Source: Lachnospira pectinoschiza
GTDB lineage: Bacteria > Bacillota > Clostridia > Lachnospirales > Lachnospiraceae
Assembly: GCF_020564355.1 (NCBI RefSeq)
Contig: NZ_JAJCRR010000002.1
Span: 310,001-374,000 of the forward strand
Direction of reading: 5' to 3'
Length of the DNA: 64,000 nucleotides
Position 1 is the stretch's first letter. The number at the start of each line of letters is the position of its first letter. The position numbers were made by a program, and so were the translations under genes. The notes beneath the pieces are model-generated. The model worked only from the letters and a program-made list of their open reading frames with translations. It was not told where the DNA came from and made no database searches. This document shows positions 26,583-34,718 of this stretch, in pieces.

Positions 26583-27236
26583 ATGAGTAAAATTGACAGT
26601 ATTATATTTGATTTGGATGGAACGCTTTGGAGTTCGGCTAAGGCAATCAGTGAAGCGTGGGGACTTGTATTACAGAAGCATGAAAATATTGAGAAAAAGG
26701 AAGTGACAGAGGAAGAGCTTTACAGTTGTATGGGGCTTCCGATGTATGATATTGCAGCAAAGCTGTTTCCGTCACTGGCAGAGAATATCCGTAATCAGTT
26801 AATGGACGAGTTATGCGAATTTGAAAACGGATATCTGGAAAAACGCGGCGGTGTTTTATTTAACGGATTGGAAGAAACACTGGCACAGTTACAAAAAAAA
26901 TATAAGCTTTATATTGTAAGCAATTGTCAGGACGGATATATCGAAGCATTTATCAAAGCACATCATATGGAAAAGTATTTTGAAGATACGGAGTGCTGGG
27001 GAAGAACCCGCTTGTCAAAGGGTGAGAGTAATAAGATACTGATAGCGCGCAACCACTTACAAAATCCGGTTTACGTGGGAGATACCGCAGGGGATTATCA
27101 GTCTGCCATTGATGCGAGAATTCCGTTTATCTATGCGGCGTATGGTTTTGGCGAGGTTCGGGACTGCGATTATAAAATACAGAGTATCCGGGAACTGCCG
27201 GAGGTGGTGGAACAGGTAAACGAGAATAAAAAATAA
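26583..27236 (+). CDS. HAD family hydrolase
   Basis: 217 residues, haloacid dehalogenase superfamily. Motif I FDLDGTLW (8-15), motif II IVSNCQDG (about 114-121), motif III Lys in RLSKGESNK and motif IV VGDTAGD (about 161-167) are all in place, with an alpha-helical type 1 cap between I and II. A phosphatase acting on a small phosphate ester is likely; the substrate is unknown. Last gene of the run that starts with the symporter. Confidence 0.88.
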   Translation: MSKIDSIIFDLDGTLWSSAKAISEAWGLVLQKHENIEKKEVTEEELYSCMGLPMYDIAAKLFPSLAENIRNQLMDELCEFENGYLEKRGGVLFNGLEETLAQLQKKYKLYIVSNCQDGYIEAFIKAHHMEKYFEDTECWGRTRLSKGESNKILIARNHLQNPVYVGDTAGDYQSAIDARIPFIYAAYGFGEVRDCDYKIQSIRELPEVVEQVNENKK

Positions 27237-27238
27237 AT

Positions 27239-27254
27239 TTTTTGTAAATAAGAA
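27239..27254 (+). repeat. Left copy of a 16-bp direct repeat flanking a cassette
   Basis: TTTTTGTAAATAAGAA at 27239-27254, right after the HAD gene; the identical sequence recurs at 27930-27945. Confidence 0.7.
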
Positions 27255-27289
27255 TAGTGGTATATAATCTTTTTTTAATAAAACAAAAC

Positions 27290-27317
27290 TTGACGAATAT
27301 CATTGCTTTGATATACT
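27290..27317 (+). promoter_or_regulatory. Promoter for the BECR nuclease-like gene
   Basis: TTGACG (27290-27295), 16-base spacer, TATACT (27312-27317), about 73 bases before the ATG. Confidence 0.65.
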
Positions 27318-27389
27318 GGATATATATATTCTAATAACATATGCAAATGTAAATTTGTATTGTATCTTTGCGGTTAAACCGCATCAGAA

Positions 27390-27779
27390 ATGAGGGGCAG
27401 TGTGTATTTTGTTGGGAGAATACGAAAAGAAATATACCAATGTATAACATCTGATTGTATAACAGATGAAGTGATTATTACAGACAAGCAGGTAGAACAT
27501 ATAAAACAAAGACATCCGAATGATTATGAGCGTTATGGGAAATACTTAACAAGAATAGTAGAAGACCCAGATTATATTATAGAAGCAAATCGAAAGAATA
27601 CAGCACTTGTATTAAAAGAATTTGTAGAGGGTGGAGAAGTTTTTAAAACGGTAGTCAGACTTGTCACATCAATGGACGATGTCAATTACAAAAATTCTGT
27701 TATTACATTTATGAAGATAGATAATAAAGAGTGGAACAGATTATTAAGAAATAAGAAAATTCTTTACAAAAGAGAATAA
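27390..27779 (+). CDS. BECR-fold (PBECR-type) nuclease-like small protein
   Basis: 129 residues. The pattern TDKQVEHIKQRHPNDYERY, followed by IVEDPDYIIEANRKNTALVLKEF, then VVRLVTSMDD and NSVITFMKI, ending in NKKILYKRE, matches the phage Barnase-EndoU-ColicinE5/D-RelE-like nuclease group (PBECR), usually found fused to phage head or toxin proteins. His37 of the QRHP block and the basic C-terminus are typical. Here it stands alone, with its own promoter, no phage genes and no recognised antitoxin. ATG 27390 lacks a ribosome binding site; an in-frame GTG at 27402 has GAGGGG 4 bases before it and may be the real start. Confidence 0.7.
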   Translation: MRGSVYFVGRIRKEIYQCITSDCITDEVIITDKQVEHIKQRHPNDYERYGKYLTRIVEDPDYIIEANRKNTALVLKEFVEGGEVFKTVVRLVTSMDDVNYKNSVITFMKIDNKEWNRLLRNKKILYKRE

Positions 27780-27805
27780 GAATGTTATTATTTGAATACA
27801 GTAAG

Positions 27806-27914
27806 AAAGGAATTGTCTGAGGTGGAGGAATTCGTACAATCCACACGCCGCTGGTACAGACAGGGGAAACCCGAGAGACGCAGGAGAGCTGTACGCCTGC
27901 CAGACAGTTCCTTT
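27806..27914 (+). ncRNA. Candidate structured RNA, class not recognised
   Basis: The ends pair perfectly over 14 bp: AAAGGAATTGTCTG (27806-27819) with CAGACAGTTCCTTT (27901-27914), one G-T. Inside, GTGGA/TCCAC (about 27822-27826 with 27840-27844) and GTACAG/CTGTAC (about 27854-27859 with 27889-27894) make two further stems; CAGG/CCTG can form an alternative. The core is purine-rich with GGGGAAACCC and CGAGAGACGCAGGAGAG. It is more GC-rich than its surroundings and ends before the trp promoter, so it is not part of the trp leader. No match to riboswitch consensus known to me. Confidence 0.5.
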
Positions 27915-27929
27915 ATACTAATGAGATGA

Positions 27930-27945
27930 TTTTTGTAAATAAGAA
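27930..27945 (+). repeat. Right copy of the 16-bp direct repeat
   Basis: TTTTTGTAAATAAGAA, identical to 27239-27254. The 675 bases between the copies hold the BECR gene and the structured RNA. Confidence 0.7.
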
Positions 27946-27962
27946 AATTCTCAAAAAAAGAA

Positions 27963-27991
27963 TTGACACACGTAATAAACCGTGCTAAACT
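27963..27991 (+). promoter_or_regulatory. Promoter of the trp operon
   Basis: TTGACA (27963-27968), 17-base spacer, TAAACT (27986-27991), directly before the T-box leader. Confidence 0.85.
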
Positions 27992-27997
27992 ATCACC

Positions 27998-28440
27998 AAT
28001 TTAACAAATTAAAGAATTAAAGTCGATGAACAAAATAGTACTTTCAGAAGGTACACTACAGAGAGCCGGTGGCGGTGAGAACCGGTGTGGAGAGCTGGAA
28101 CGAATGGGTTTGGGAGATGCATTGGTGAACATTTTATGGTTAAGTAAGTAGCTGATGACGTGACCTCACGTTACAGAGGCAGGGTATTGCACAGGCAGTA
28201 TCAGGAATGAGTCAGATAACAGGTGGCATATCCGGTTTCGGGTATGCTTTTTTTATTTTATCGGAAATGACAGTATTTCTATAATATAAAAATAAAAGCC
28301 AGACTATCCGTGACTTTTATTTTCCTATATTTGTAACAGGGAAAATGAAAACACATAATCCGGTATCTGAGAAAACAGGGTGGCACCACGATAATTCGTC
28401 CCTTATGCAGTGATAATAGCTGCATAAGGGATTTTTTTTA
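27998..28440 (+). ncRNA. T-box leader, tryptophan specifier (TGG)
   Basis: Senses uncharged tRNA-Trp and controls transcription into trpE. Seen: an AGAGAG box (28061 region) in stem I; specifier TGG at 28105-28107 in the context GAATGGGTTTGGGAG, aligned with GAAGGTAGCTTTGGAG of the Val leader at 45488; the T-box GGGTGGCACCACG at 28378-28390; and the terminator CCCTTATGCAG (28400-28410) with CTGCATAAGGG (28420-28430) plus eight T. A second, earlier terminator GCATATCCG/CGGGTATGC followed by TTTTTTT lies near 28234-28257 and is preceded by a T-box-like CAGGTGGCA. Confidence 0.9.
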
Positions 28441-28453
28441 TGGAGGAATGGCG

Positions 28454-29863
28454 ATGAAAAGACGGTTAAAAGCATATAAAAAGACAGTCAGCATCGTAGA
28501 TGAATCTACGATAGCACTGTATGAAAGCCTTGGCAGAGAAAAGAAAGGCTTTCTTATGGAAAGTAATGACAAGGAAAACGGAAGATACACCTTTATGGGT
28601 GTTGAGCCGGAAGCACTGATTCAGTCAGACGGTGAATCTCTGGTAATTACAAAGGCAGACGGCACAAAGGAAGTGCGCAGGGGTAACCCGCTGGAGCGGT
28701 TAAAAGAATATTACAGTGAATTTGAAATTGTAAAAGAAGACGGTGAACTTGAATTTACAGGTGGACTGGTCGGCAGTCTGGGATATGATTTTATCCGCTA
28801 TACCGAGGATTTACCGGACGATAATGAAGATGAAATCGGAATTGAAACCATTCAGCTTATGCTGGCTTCAAAGTTTCTGGCAATCGACCATGTAGCAGAA
28901 ACCTTTACAGCGGTAATACTGGAAGAAGACAGCCCGGAAGGCAAGAAACGCGCAGAACAGGAAGCCAAAGAGCTGATTGCGCGGGCAAGAAAAAATCCAA
29001 AGGCGGCAGAGAAAAAACACGTCCATGACGGCATTATCGTGAAAAAATCCGATACCTGTGAGCAGTACAGCAGGAAAGTTCAAAAAATCAAACAGTACAT
29101 CAAAGAAGGACACATTTTCCAGACGGTGCTTTCACAGCGCTGGACGATTCAGACCAAACAGGACGGTTTTGAACTGTATAAGGAACTGCGGGAATTAAAT
29201 CCGTCACCGTATCTGTATTATTACAATTTCGGTGATTTTGAAATTATCGGAAGTTCGCCGGAAATGATTGTCAAGCAGACAGATAACAGAGTTTATACTT
29301 GTCCGATTGCGGGTACGAGAAAGCGCGGAAAGACACCGCAGGAAGATACGGCATTGGAACAGGAACTGCTCGCAGATGAAAAAGAGCGTGCAGAACACGT
29401 TATGCTGGTCGACCTTGCAAGAAATGACATGGGAAGAATTGCACAAATCGGTTCGGTAAAGGTGTCCGAATTTATGAGAATCCAGCGGTATTCCCACGTT
29501 ATGCACATCGTTTCACTGGTAGAGGGAAGAAAAAAAGGCGAGTATCATCCACTGGATTTGGTATCCTCATTTCTTCCGGCAGGCACCTTAAGCGGTGCAC
29601 CGAAAATCAGGGCAATGGAAATTATTGACGAACTGGAAACGGTCAGACGCGGATTATACGGCGGCGCAACCGGTTATCTGGATTTTGGCGGCAACATGAA
29701 TTTCTGCATTACAATCCGTACCATGATAAAAAAAGGTGAAAAAGTCTATTTACAGGCAGGTGCGGGAATTGTGGCGGATTCGATTCCTGAAAATGAATAT
29801 CAGGAGTGCTGTAATAAGGTCATGGCACTGGCAAAGACACTGGTCGAGGAGGAAAAGTTATGA
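28454..29863 (+). CDS. trpE: Anthranilate synthase component I
   Basis: Makes anthranilate from chorismate and the ammonia delivered by TrpG. 469 residues. The N-terminal part shows LMESNDKENGRYTFMG, the LLES-like Trp feedback site (ESND near residue 34). Chorismate-binding domain blocks are present: IFQTVLSQRW, SPYLYYYNFG, GSSPEM, PIAGTRKRG, HVMLVDLARND, ASFLPAGTLSGAPK-type (SSFLPAGTLSGAPK) and YGGATGYLDFGG. ATG 28454 has GGAGG 7 bases upstream; ATG 28448 is too close. Controlled by the Trp T-box; overlaps trpG by four bases. Confidence 0.97.
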   Translation: MKRRLKAYKKTVSIVDESTIALYESLGREKKGFLMESNDKENGRYTFMGVEPEALIQSDGESLVITKADGTKEVRRGNPLERLKEYYSEFEIVKEDGELEFTGGLVGSLGYDFIRYTEDLPDDNEDEIGIETIQLMLASKFLAIDHVAETFTAVILEEDSPEGKKRAEQEAKELIARARKNPKAAEKKHVHDGIIVKKSDTCEQYSRKVQKIKQYIKEGHIFQTVLSQRWTIQTKQDGFELYKELRELNPSPYLYYYNFGDFEIIGSSPEMIVKQTDNRVYTCPIAGTRKRGKTPQEDTALEQELLADEKERAEHVMLVDLARNDMGRIAQIGSVKVSEFMRIQRYSHVMHIVSLVEGRKKGEYHPLDLVSSFLPAGTLSGAPKIRAMEIIDELETVRRGLYGGATGYLDFGGNMNFCITIRTMIKKGEKVYLQAGAGIVADSIPENEYQECCNKVMALAKTLVEEEKL

Positions 29864-30459
29864 TATTACTGATAGATAACTATGATTCGTTTACATATAA
29901 CTTGTATCAGTTTATCGGTACATTTAACAATGATATAAAGGTCGTCAGAAACGATAAAATTACAATAGAAGAAATAGAAGACTTAAATCCTGAATCCATT
30001 GTGATTTCGCCGGGACCGAAAAGTCCAAAGGAGGCAGGTATCTGTCTGGAGACCATCCGCCATTTTGCGGGAAAGAAGCCGATGCTTGGAATCTGTCTGG
30101 GACATCAGTGTATCGGAGAAGCATTTGGCGCAACGGTTTCTTATGCAAAGAAAATCTGTCATGGAAAACAGTCGCTGATAGAACATGATACAGACGGTAT
30201 TTTTGAAGGCATTAACGAACCAGTCAAAGTTGCACGCTATCATTCACTTGCAGTCATAGAGGATACCCTGCCGGACTGCTTACAGGTGACGGCAAGAACG
30301 CAGGACGGAGAAATCATGGCAATGAAGCACCGGGAATATCCGATTGTGGGATTGCAGTTTCATCCGGAATCCATTTATACAGAGCACGGAAAGAGAATGA
30401 TAGAAAATTTTGTAAACAACATAGGAAATGGGCAAAAATGCCTGCGGAATGGGGATTAA
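29860..30459 (+). CDS. trpG: Anthranilate synthase component II (glutamine amidotransferase)
   Basis: 199 residues, class I amidotransferase giving ammonia to TrpE. NYDSFTYNL (7-15), oxyanion block SPGPKSP (about 50-56), nucleophile Cys in GICLGHQCIG (about 76-85) and the His-Glu pair in FHPESIYTEHG (about 167-177) are seen. It is a stand-alone domain, not fused to TrpD, and no trpD follows. Overlaps trpE by ATGA. Confidence 0.96.
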   Translation: MILLIDNYDSFTYNLYQFIGTFNNDIKVVRNDKITIEEIEDLNPESIVISPGPKSPKEAGICLETIRHFAGKKPMLGICLGHQCIGEAFGATVSYAKKICHGKQSLIEHDTDGIFEGINEPVKVARYHSLAVIEDTLPDCLQVTARTQDGEIMAMKHREYPIVGLQFHPESIYTEHGKRMIENFVNNIGNGQKCLRNGD

Positions 30460-30460
30460 T

Positions 30461-31261
30461 ATGATTCTTGATGTAATTGTTGAAGATAAGAAAAAACGGC
30501 TGGTTGAACATAAGGCGGCAGTCAGCGAAGAAGAAATGAAACAGAAAGCATTGCAGAGTACACGTAAAAGTGTGGGATTTGCAAAGGCATTAAAAAAAGA
30601 CGGTCTTTCTGTTATCGGTGAGTTTAAAAAGGCATCGCCAAGCCACGGGGCAATGGATATCAAGGTGGATTTAAAGGAGCGGATTTTGCAGTATAACGAT
30701 TCGGTTGATGCGATTTCCTGCCTGACCGAGGAAGACCATTTTTACGGTAGTACGGCGTATCTGGAACAAATCCGGAAAATGACAAATCTGCCGGTTATCC
30801 GCAAGGATTTTATTATTGAAGAATATCAGGTCTATGAAGCAAAGGTTATCGGCGCAGATGCGATTCTTTTAATTGCCGCGATTTTAGATGATGAAACCTT
30901 TAAACGACTGTATGACCTTGCTTACAGCCTTGGGCTGGACGTATTGTGTGAGGTTCATGATGAAGCAGAATTGCAGAGAATGCTGGCGTTAGATGTTGAA
31001 ATCATCGGAATCAACAACCGCAATTTAAAGACCTTTGAAGTGACCATGGATACGACAAAGAAGCTGTCAGCCATGCTTCCGAAAGACTTCAAGGAACGCG
31101 GTAAAGTGCTGGTATCCGAAAGCGGTGTCAGCACGGACGGAGATATTTCAGCATTAAAACAGAGCCATGCAGATGCATTTTTAATTGGCACGGCGCTTAT
31201 GGAATCAGACAATCCGGGGGCGCTTACAAAGCACTGGAAGGAAGTTTATGCAAATGGGTAA
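30461..31261 (+). CDS. trpC: Indole-3-glycerol phosphate synthase
   Basis: 266 residues, (beta/alpha)8 enzyme that closes the indole ring. GEFKKASPSHG (about 56-66, catalytic Lys), DAISCLTEEDHFYGS, LPVIRKDFIIEEYQ (about 107-120), DAILLIAAIL, EVHDEAE, IGINNRNLKTFEV (about 182-194) and VSESGV (about 214-219) match the family. ATG 30461 follows TGGGGATTAAT; a longer open frame to 30428 is just non-coding. The bases before it are a repeat shared with 36018-36038. Confidence 0.97.
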   Translation: MILDVIVEDKKKRLVEHKAAVSEEEMKQKALQSTRKSVGFAKALKKDGLSVIGEFKKASPSHGAMDIKVDLKERILQYNDSVDAISCLTEEDHFYGSTAYLEQIRKMTNLPVIRKDFIIEEYQVYEAKVIGADAILLIAAILDDETFKRLYDLAYSLGLDVLCEVHDEAELQRMLALDVEIIGINNRNLKTFEVTMDTTKKLSAMLPKDFKERGKVLVSESGVSTDGDISALKQSHADAFLIGTALMESDNPGALTKHWKEVYANG

Positions 31262-31913
31262 GACAAAGGTAAAGGTCTGTGGGCTGACGCGGAAAGAAGA
31301 GGCAGAAATGCTTGCGGACTGCCGGGTGGAATTTGCGGGCATGGTATTGTTTTTTCCAAAAAGCAAACGCAATGTCACCTTACAGCAGGCAGAACAAATC
31401 CTTGCGGCACTCAAAAAATACGGTGTATCAAAGAGCGTTGCCGTGACGGTGTCCCCGACAAAGGAACAGGTAGAACAGATTATGCGGCTGGGATTTGATT
31501 ACATACAGATTCACGGAACATTGTCCGATGAGGTACACGATGTGCTGAGGATTCCGGTAATCCGTGCAGTCAACGTGGCAGGAGAAACGGCGGAAGATAA
31601 GGAAAGTATCCGGCGGCAGTTAGAAAGCGTTCTGGCAGATGAAAAAACGGCGGGCATATTATTTGACGGCAGTTCGCCGGGCGCAGGAAAAACATTTGAC
31701 TGGAATTTGTTAAAGAATATACAAAAAACGGATAAGCTGCTGTTTCTGGCAGGCGGCTTAACACCTGAAAATGCCGCGCAGGCGGTAAAAACCGTAGCAC
31801 CGGACGTTGTTGATGTCAGCTCCGGTGTGGAAAAAGACGTTTCGCCGTGTGCGGCATTTGCGGGAAAAGATGCAGAAAAAATCACAAAATTTGTAGAAAG
31901 TGTAAGGTTATAA
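31254..31913 (+). CDS. trpF: Phosphoribosylanthranilate isomerase
   Basis: 219 residues. KVCGLTRKEEAE (about 6-17, catalytic Cys), FAGMVLFFPKSKR (about 30-42), QIHGT (about 85-89), LFDGSSPGAGKTFDW (about 138-152, catalytic Asp) and FLAGGLTPEN then VDVSSGVE near the C-terminus are the family landmarks. ATG 31254 lies inside the end of trpC with AAGGAAG at 9 bases; ATG 31248 is the alternative. Works before trpC in the pathway. Confidence 0.95.
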   Translation: MGKTKVKVCGLTRKEEAEMLADCRVEFAGMVLFFPKSKRNVTLQQAEQILAALKKYGVSKSVAVTVSPTKEQVEQIMRLGFDYIQIHGTLSDEVHDVLRIPVIRAVNVAGETAEDKESIRRQLESVLADEKTAGILFDGSSPGAGKTFDWNLLKNIQKTDKLLFLAGGLTPENAAQAVKTVAPDVVDVSSGVEKDVSPCAAFAGKDAEKITKFVESVRL

Positions 31914-31964
31914 GACATGATTACCTGGAATCCTGAGTAATCATGCGGGCAGAAGGAGGATAAA

Positions 31965-33149
31965 ATGAGTAACACATATTATGGAGAATTTGGCGGACAG
32001 TTTGTATCGGAATCACTGATGAACACACTGGCCGAACTGGAAAAAGCATTTGATGAGGCGATTAAAGACCCGAAATTTATTGCGGATTATAATTACTATT
32101 TAAAAGAGTATGTCGGCAGGGAAACACCGCTTTATTTTGCGGAGCGTCTTTCTGAAAAGTATGGCACAAAAATTTATTTAAAGAGAGAAGATTTAAATCA
32201 TACCGGCGCGCATAAGATTAATAATGTCATCGGACAGATTCTTCTGGCAAAGCGCATGGGAAAGACAAAGGTTATCGCCGAAACCGGCGCAGGACAGCAC
32301 GGTGTTGCAACAGCAACCGGCGCAGCTTTATTTAACATGGAATGTACCGTATATATGGGTGCGGAAGATATTGAAAGACAGCGTTTAAATGTATTCCGTA
32401 TGGAGATGCTCGGTGCAAAGGTATGCCCGGTTACAACCGGAAGTTCAACTTTAAAAGATGCAACCAATGAAGCTATCCGTACATGGGCAGAGCGTGCAGA
32501 GGATACATTCTATATTATCGGTTCAGCCGTAGGACCGCATCCGTATCCGAAGATGGTAAAAGAATTCCAGAAGATTATCAGTGTAGAAGCTAAAAAGCAG
32601 ATTCTTGAAAAAGAAGGCAGACTGCCGGATGTGGTAACAGCCTGTGTCGGCGGCGGTTCTAATTCAATTGGTATGTTTGCCGATTTCATTGACGAACCGT
32701 CTGTACGTCTTGTCGGTGTGGAAGCAGGTGGATTAGGTGTTGAAACCGGAAAGCACGCAAGTGCAATGGCACTGGGCAAGGTCGGTGTGTTACACGGCAT
32801 GAAGACTTATCTGTTACAGGATGATAACGGTAATATTGAACTGGCTCATTCTATTTCTGCCGGACTGGATTATCCGGGTGTCGGACCGGAACACGCTTAT
32901 CTGCGTGATACAGGCAGGGCAGAATATGTGTCTGTGACGGATACGGAAGCAATGGAAGCACTGCTGGAGCTTTGCAAGCTTGAAGGAATTATTCCGGCAA
33001 TTGAAAGCGCACACGCACTTGCTTATACTTTTAAGATGGCAAAGAATATGAAAAAAGATGACATCATTGTAGTCTGCCTGTCAGGCCGTGGTGATAAAGA
33101 TGTCCATACGGTAGAAAAGTATTTAAACGGAGAGGAGACGAACAAATAA
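31965..33149 (+). CDS. trpB: Tryptophan synthase beta chain
   Basis: 394 residues, PLP enzyme joining indole and serine. EFGGQFVSE at the start, [17 protein letters not shown] (about 67-83) with the PLP Lys in [15 protein letters not shown] (about 106-118), [10 protein letters not shown] (about 227-236) for phosphate binding, and [16 protein letters not shown] (about 289-304) are seen. This is the TrpB1 type that pairs with TrpA. AGGAGG precedes the ATG; the stop overlaps the trpA start by one base. Confidence 0.98.
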   Translation: MSNTYYGEFGGQFVSESLMNTLAELEKAFDEAIKDPKFIADYNYYLKEYVGRETPLYFAERLSEKYGTKIYLKREDLNHTGAHKINNVIGQILLAKRMGKTKVIAETGAGQHGVATATGAALFNMECTVYMGAEDIERQRLNVFRMEMLGAKVCPVTTGSSTLKDATNEAIRTWAERAEDTFYIIGSAVGPHPYPKMVKEFQKIISVEAKKQILEKEGRLPDVVTACVGGGSNSIGMFADFIDEPSVRLVGVEAGGLGVETGKHASAMALGKVGVLHGMKTYLLQDDNGNIELAHSISAGLDYPGVGPEHAYLRDTGRAEYVSVTDTEAMEALLELCKLEGIIPAIESAHALAYTFKMAKNMKKDDIIVVCLSGRGDKDVHTVEKYLNGEETNK

Positions 33150-33949
33150 TGAATCGCATTGAAAAAAGATTAGAAGAATTAAAGCAGGAAAATAAAAAAG
33201 CATTTATTACATATACAACGGCAGGACTGCCGGATTTACAGACCACGGCAAAACTGATTTTTGCACAGGAAGAAGCGGGTGCGGATATTTTAGAAATCGG
33301 CGTGCCGTTTTCAGACCCGGTAGCAGACGGCCCGGTGATTCAGAATGCCTCTTATCAGGCAATCCAGAAAGGCACAACGCTTACAAAGATTTTTGATATG
33401 GTCGAGGGTGTCCGCAAAGAAAAATGTGAGGTTCCAATTGTGTTCATGATGTATTATAATACAGTATATCATTATGGACTGGATGCATTTGCGGCACGCT
33501 GTATCGAGTGTGGTGTCGATGGACTGATTATTCCGGATTTACCTTTTGAAGAACAGGGCGAATTAAAGGCAGTACTTGCAAAGAATGAAGCTTCACCGAT
33601 TCTGATCCAGCTGGTTTCACCGGTTTCAAAGCAGCGTGTGCCAATGCTTCTTGAAAATGCAAGGGGCTTTGTATACTGCGTATCCCAGATGGGTGTTACC
33701 GGCAAAGGTGCCAATTTCCATAAGGATATCAGAGAATATCTGGCAGCAGTAAAACAGACCAGTGCAATTCCGGTGATGGTCGGTTTCGGAATCCGCACGG
33801 CAAAAGATATTGAACCGTTTGAAGATATTGTGGACGGCGCAATCGTTGGCTCTAACCTGCTGCGGATTTTAGAAGAAAGCAATTATTCCGTGGATGCAGT
33901 CAAAGAATATGTATCCGGATTTAAAAAGGAATTAAATGAAAACAAATAA
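33149..33949 (+). CDS. trpA: Tryptophan synthase alpha chain
   Basis: 266 residues. YTTAGLPD (about 22-29), ILEIGVPFSDPVADGPVIQ (about 47-65, with catalytic Glu and Asp60-equivalent), FMMYYNTVYHYG, GLIIPDLPFEEQ (about 127-138), SQMGVTG (about 177-183) and VGFGIRT (about 210-216). Releases indole to TrpB. Last recognised trp gene; followed 16 bases later by an unknown small gene. Confidence 0.97.
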   Translation: MNRIEKRLEELKQENKKAFITYTTAGLPDLQTTAKLIFAQEEAGADILEIGVPFSDPVADGPVIQNASYQAIQKGTTLTKIFDMVEGVRKEKCEVPIVFMMYYNTVYHYGLDAFAARCIECGVDGLIIPDLPFEEQGELKAVLAKNEASPILIQLVSPVSKQRVPMLLENARGFVYCVSQMGVTGKGANFHKDIREYLAAVKQTSAIPVMVGFGIRTAKDIEPFEDIVDGAIVGSNLLRILEESNYSVDAVKEYVSGFKKELNENK

Positions 33950-33965
33950 GCGGGGGTGAACAGCA

Positions 33966-34277
33966 GTGGTACCGGTTCTTGCCAAAAATGCAGTGCGGAT
34001 AAAATGTAATTTCCAGAATGCAGGCATGACGGGAAATTATGAATGTGCCTATGCGCTGGGTATTTTAAATGCCCAGCTGGGGCTTCCCGAAATAACAGAA
34101 TATGAAGATATTGCCGCATTAAAAGAACAGCTTTTGGAAAAAGCCGCAGATTATAAAACGGAAGAGGCAGGCTTAAAGCAGATGGTGCATCTTTTAAAAG
34201 AATATGAAGCAGCGCCTGTGGCAGACGAACAGATGCGGGAACTTTTTACTATGGGATTTCATGATAAGAATTTATAA
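33966..34277 (+). CDS. Hypothetical protein at the 3' end of the trp operon
   Basis: 103 residues, start GTG 33966 after GGGGTGA. Contains CNFQNAGMTGNYECAYALG, then an acidic helical C-terminus. No motif recognised and no resemblance to TrpD. Only 16 bases after trpA, so probably co-transcribed. Function unknown. Confidence 0.6.
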   Translation: MVPVLAKNAVRIKCNFQNAGMTGNYECAYALGILNAQLGLPEITEYEDIAALKEQLLEKAADYKTEEAGLKQMVHLLKEYEAAPVADEQMRELFTMGFHDKNL

Positions 34278-34323
34278 ATTTTAGCTGATTTATTATGAAA
34301 AATGCCAAAAATTCGGATACCTG

Positions 34324-34352
34324 TTGACTTATTCTTTCGAATAGAGTATATT
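34324..34352 (+). promoter_or_regulatory. Promoter of the HPr-like gene
   Basis: TTGACT (34324-34329), 17-base spacer, TATATT (34347-34352), about 64 bases before the ATG. Confidence 0.75.
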
Positions 34353-34415
34353 TTGTAAGTGAATTAAAATATATGAAATTATTAGTAAATGAAAGTTAAA
34401 GGTGGATGTTAAACT

Positions 34416-34682
34416 ATGACACAGACAGTAGAAGTAGCAGACATTGAAAAGACACATAAGAATGCAATCGCTGAGCTTGTGCAGACAGCCTGCAAATTTG
34501 AAAGCCATATTGAGATTGAAAGCGAAGGAAAAAATATCAACGCAAAGAGTCTTATGGGGATTATGGCATTTGGCTTGAAAAAGGGAATGGAAGTAAGCAT
34601 TTCCGCAAAAGGAACAGATGAAAAGGCAGCAGTAGACTGTATCAGCCAGTTCTTAACAAGCAATGCAGAATGTGCAATGTAA
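34416..34682 (+). CDS. HPr family phosphocarrier-like protein, altered active site
   Basis: 88 residues with the HPr fold pattern. The regulatory Ser block KSLMGIMAFGL (Ser45 as in HPr Ser46) is intact. The catalytic block, normally H-A-R-P-A, reads THKNAIAELVQ: His14 is present but the neighbouring Arg and Pro are Asn16 and Ala17. PTS phosphotransfer through His may therefore be reduced, while HPrK-type Ser phosphorylation could remain, as in Crh. It stands alone, with its own promoter, not next to ptsI. Confidence 0.85.
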   Translation: MTQTVEVADIEKTHKNAIAELVQTACKFESHIEIESEGKNINAKSLMGIMAFGLKKGMEVSISAKGTDEKAAVDCISQFLTSNAECAM

Positions 34683-34718
34683 TGTAAATGTGTGATCAAA
34701 TGTGAGGAGGTCCGTTTT

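Noticed and set aside
27806..27914. Reading the structured RNA as an integron attC site
   Set aside because: The paired ends are not RYYYAAC/GTTRRRY core sites and no integrase is present; the resemblance is only to a long imperfect palindrome.
28260..28330. Second complete T-box stem I within the trp leader
   Set aside because: No AG box, GNUG-like loop or specifier bulge between the two terminators; only hairpins of AT-rich sequence.
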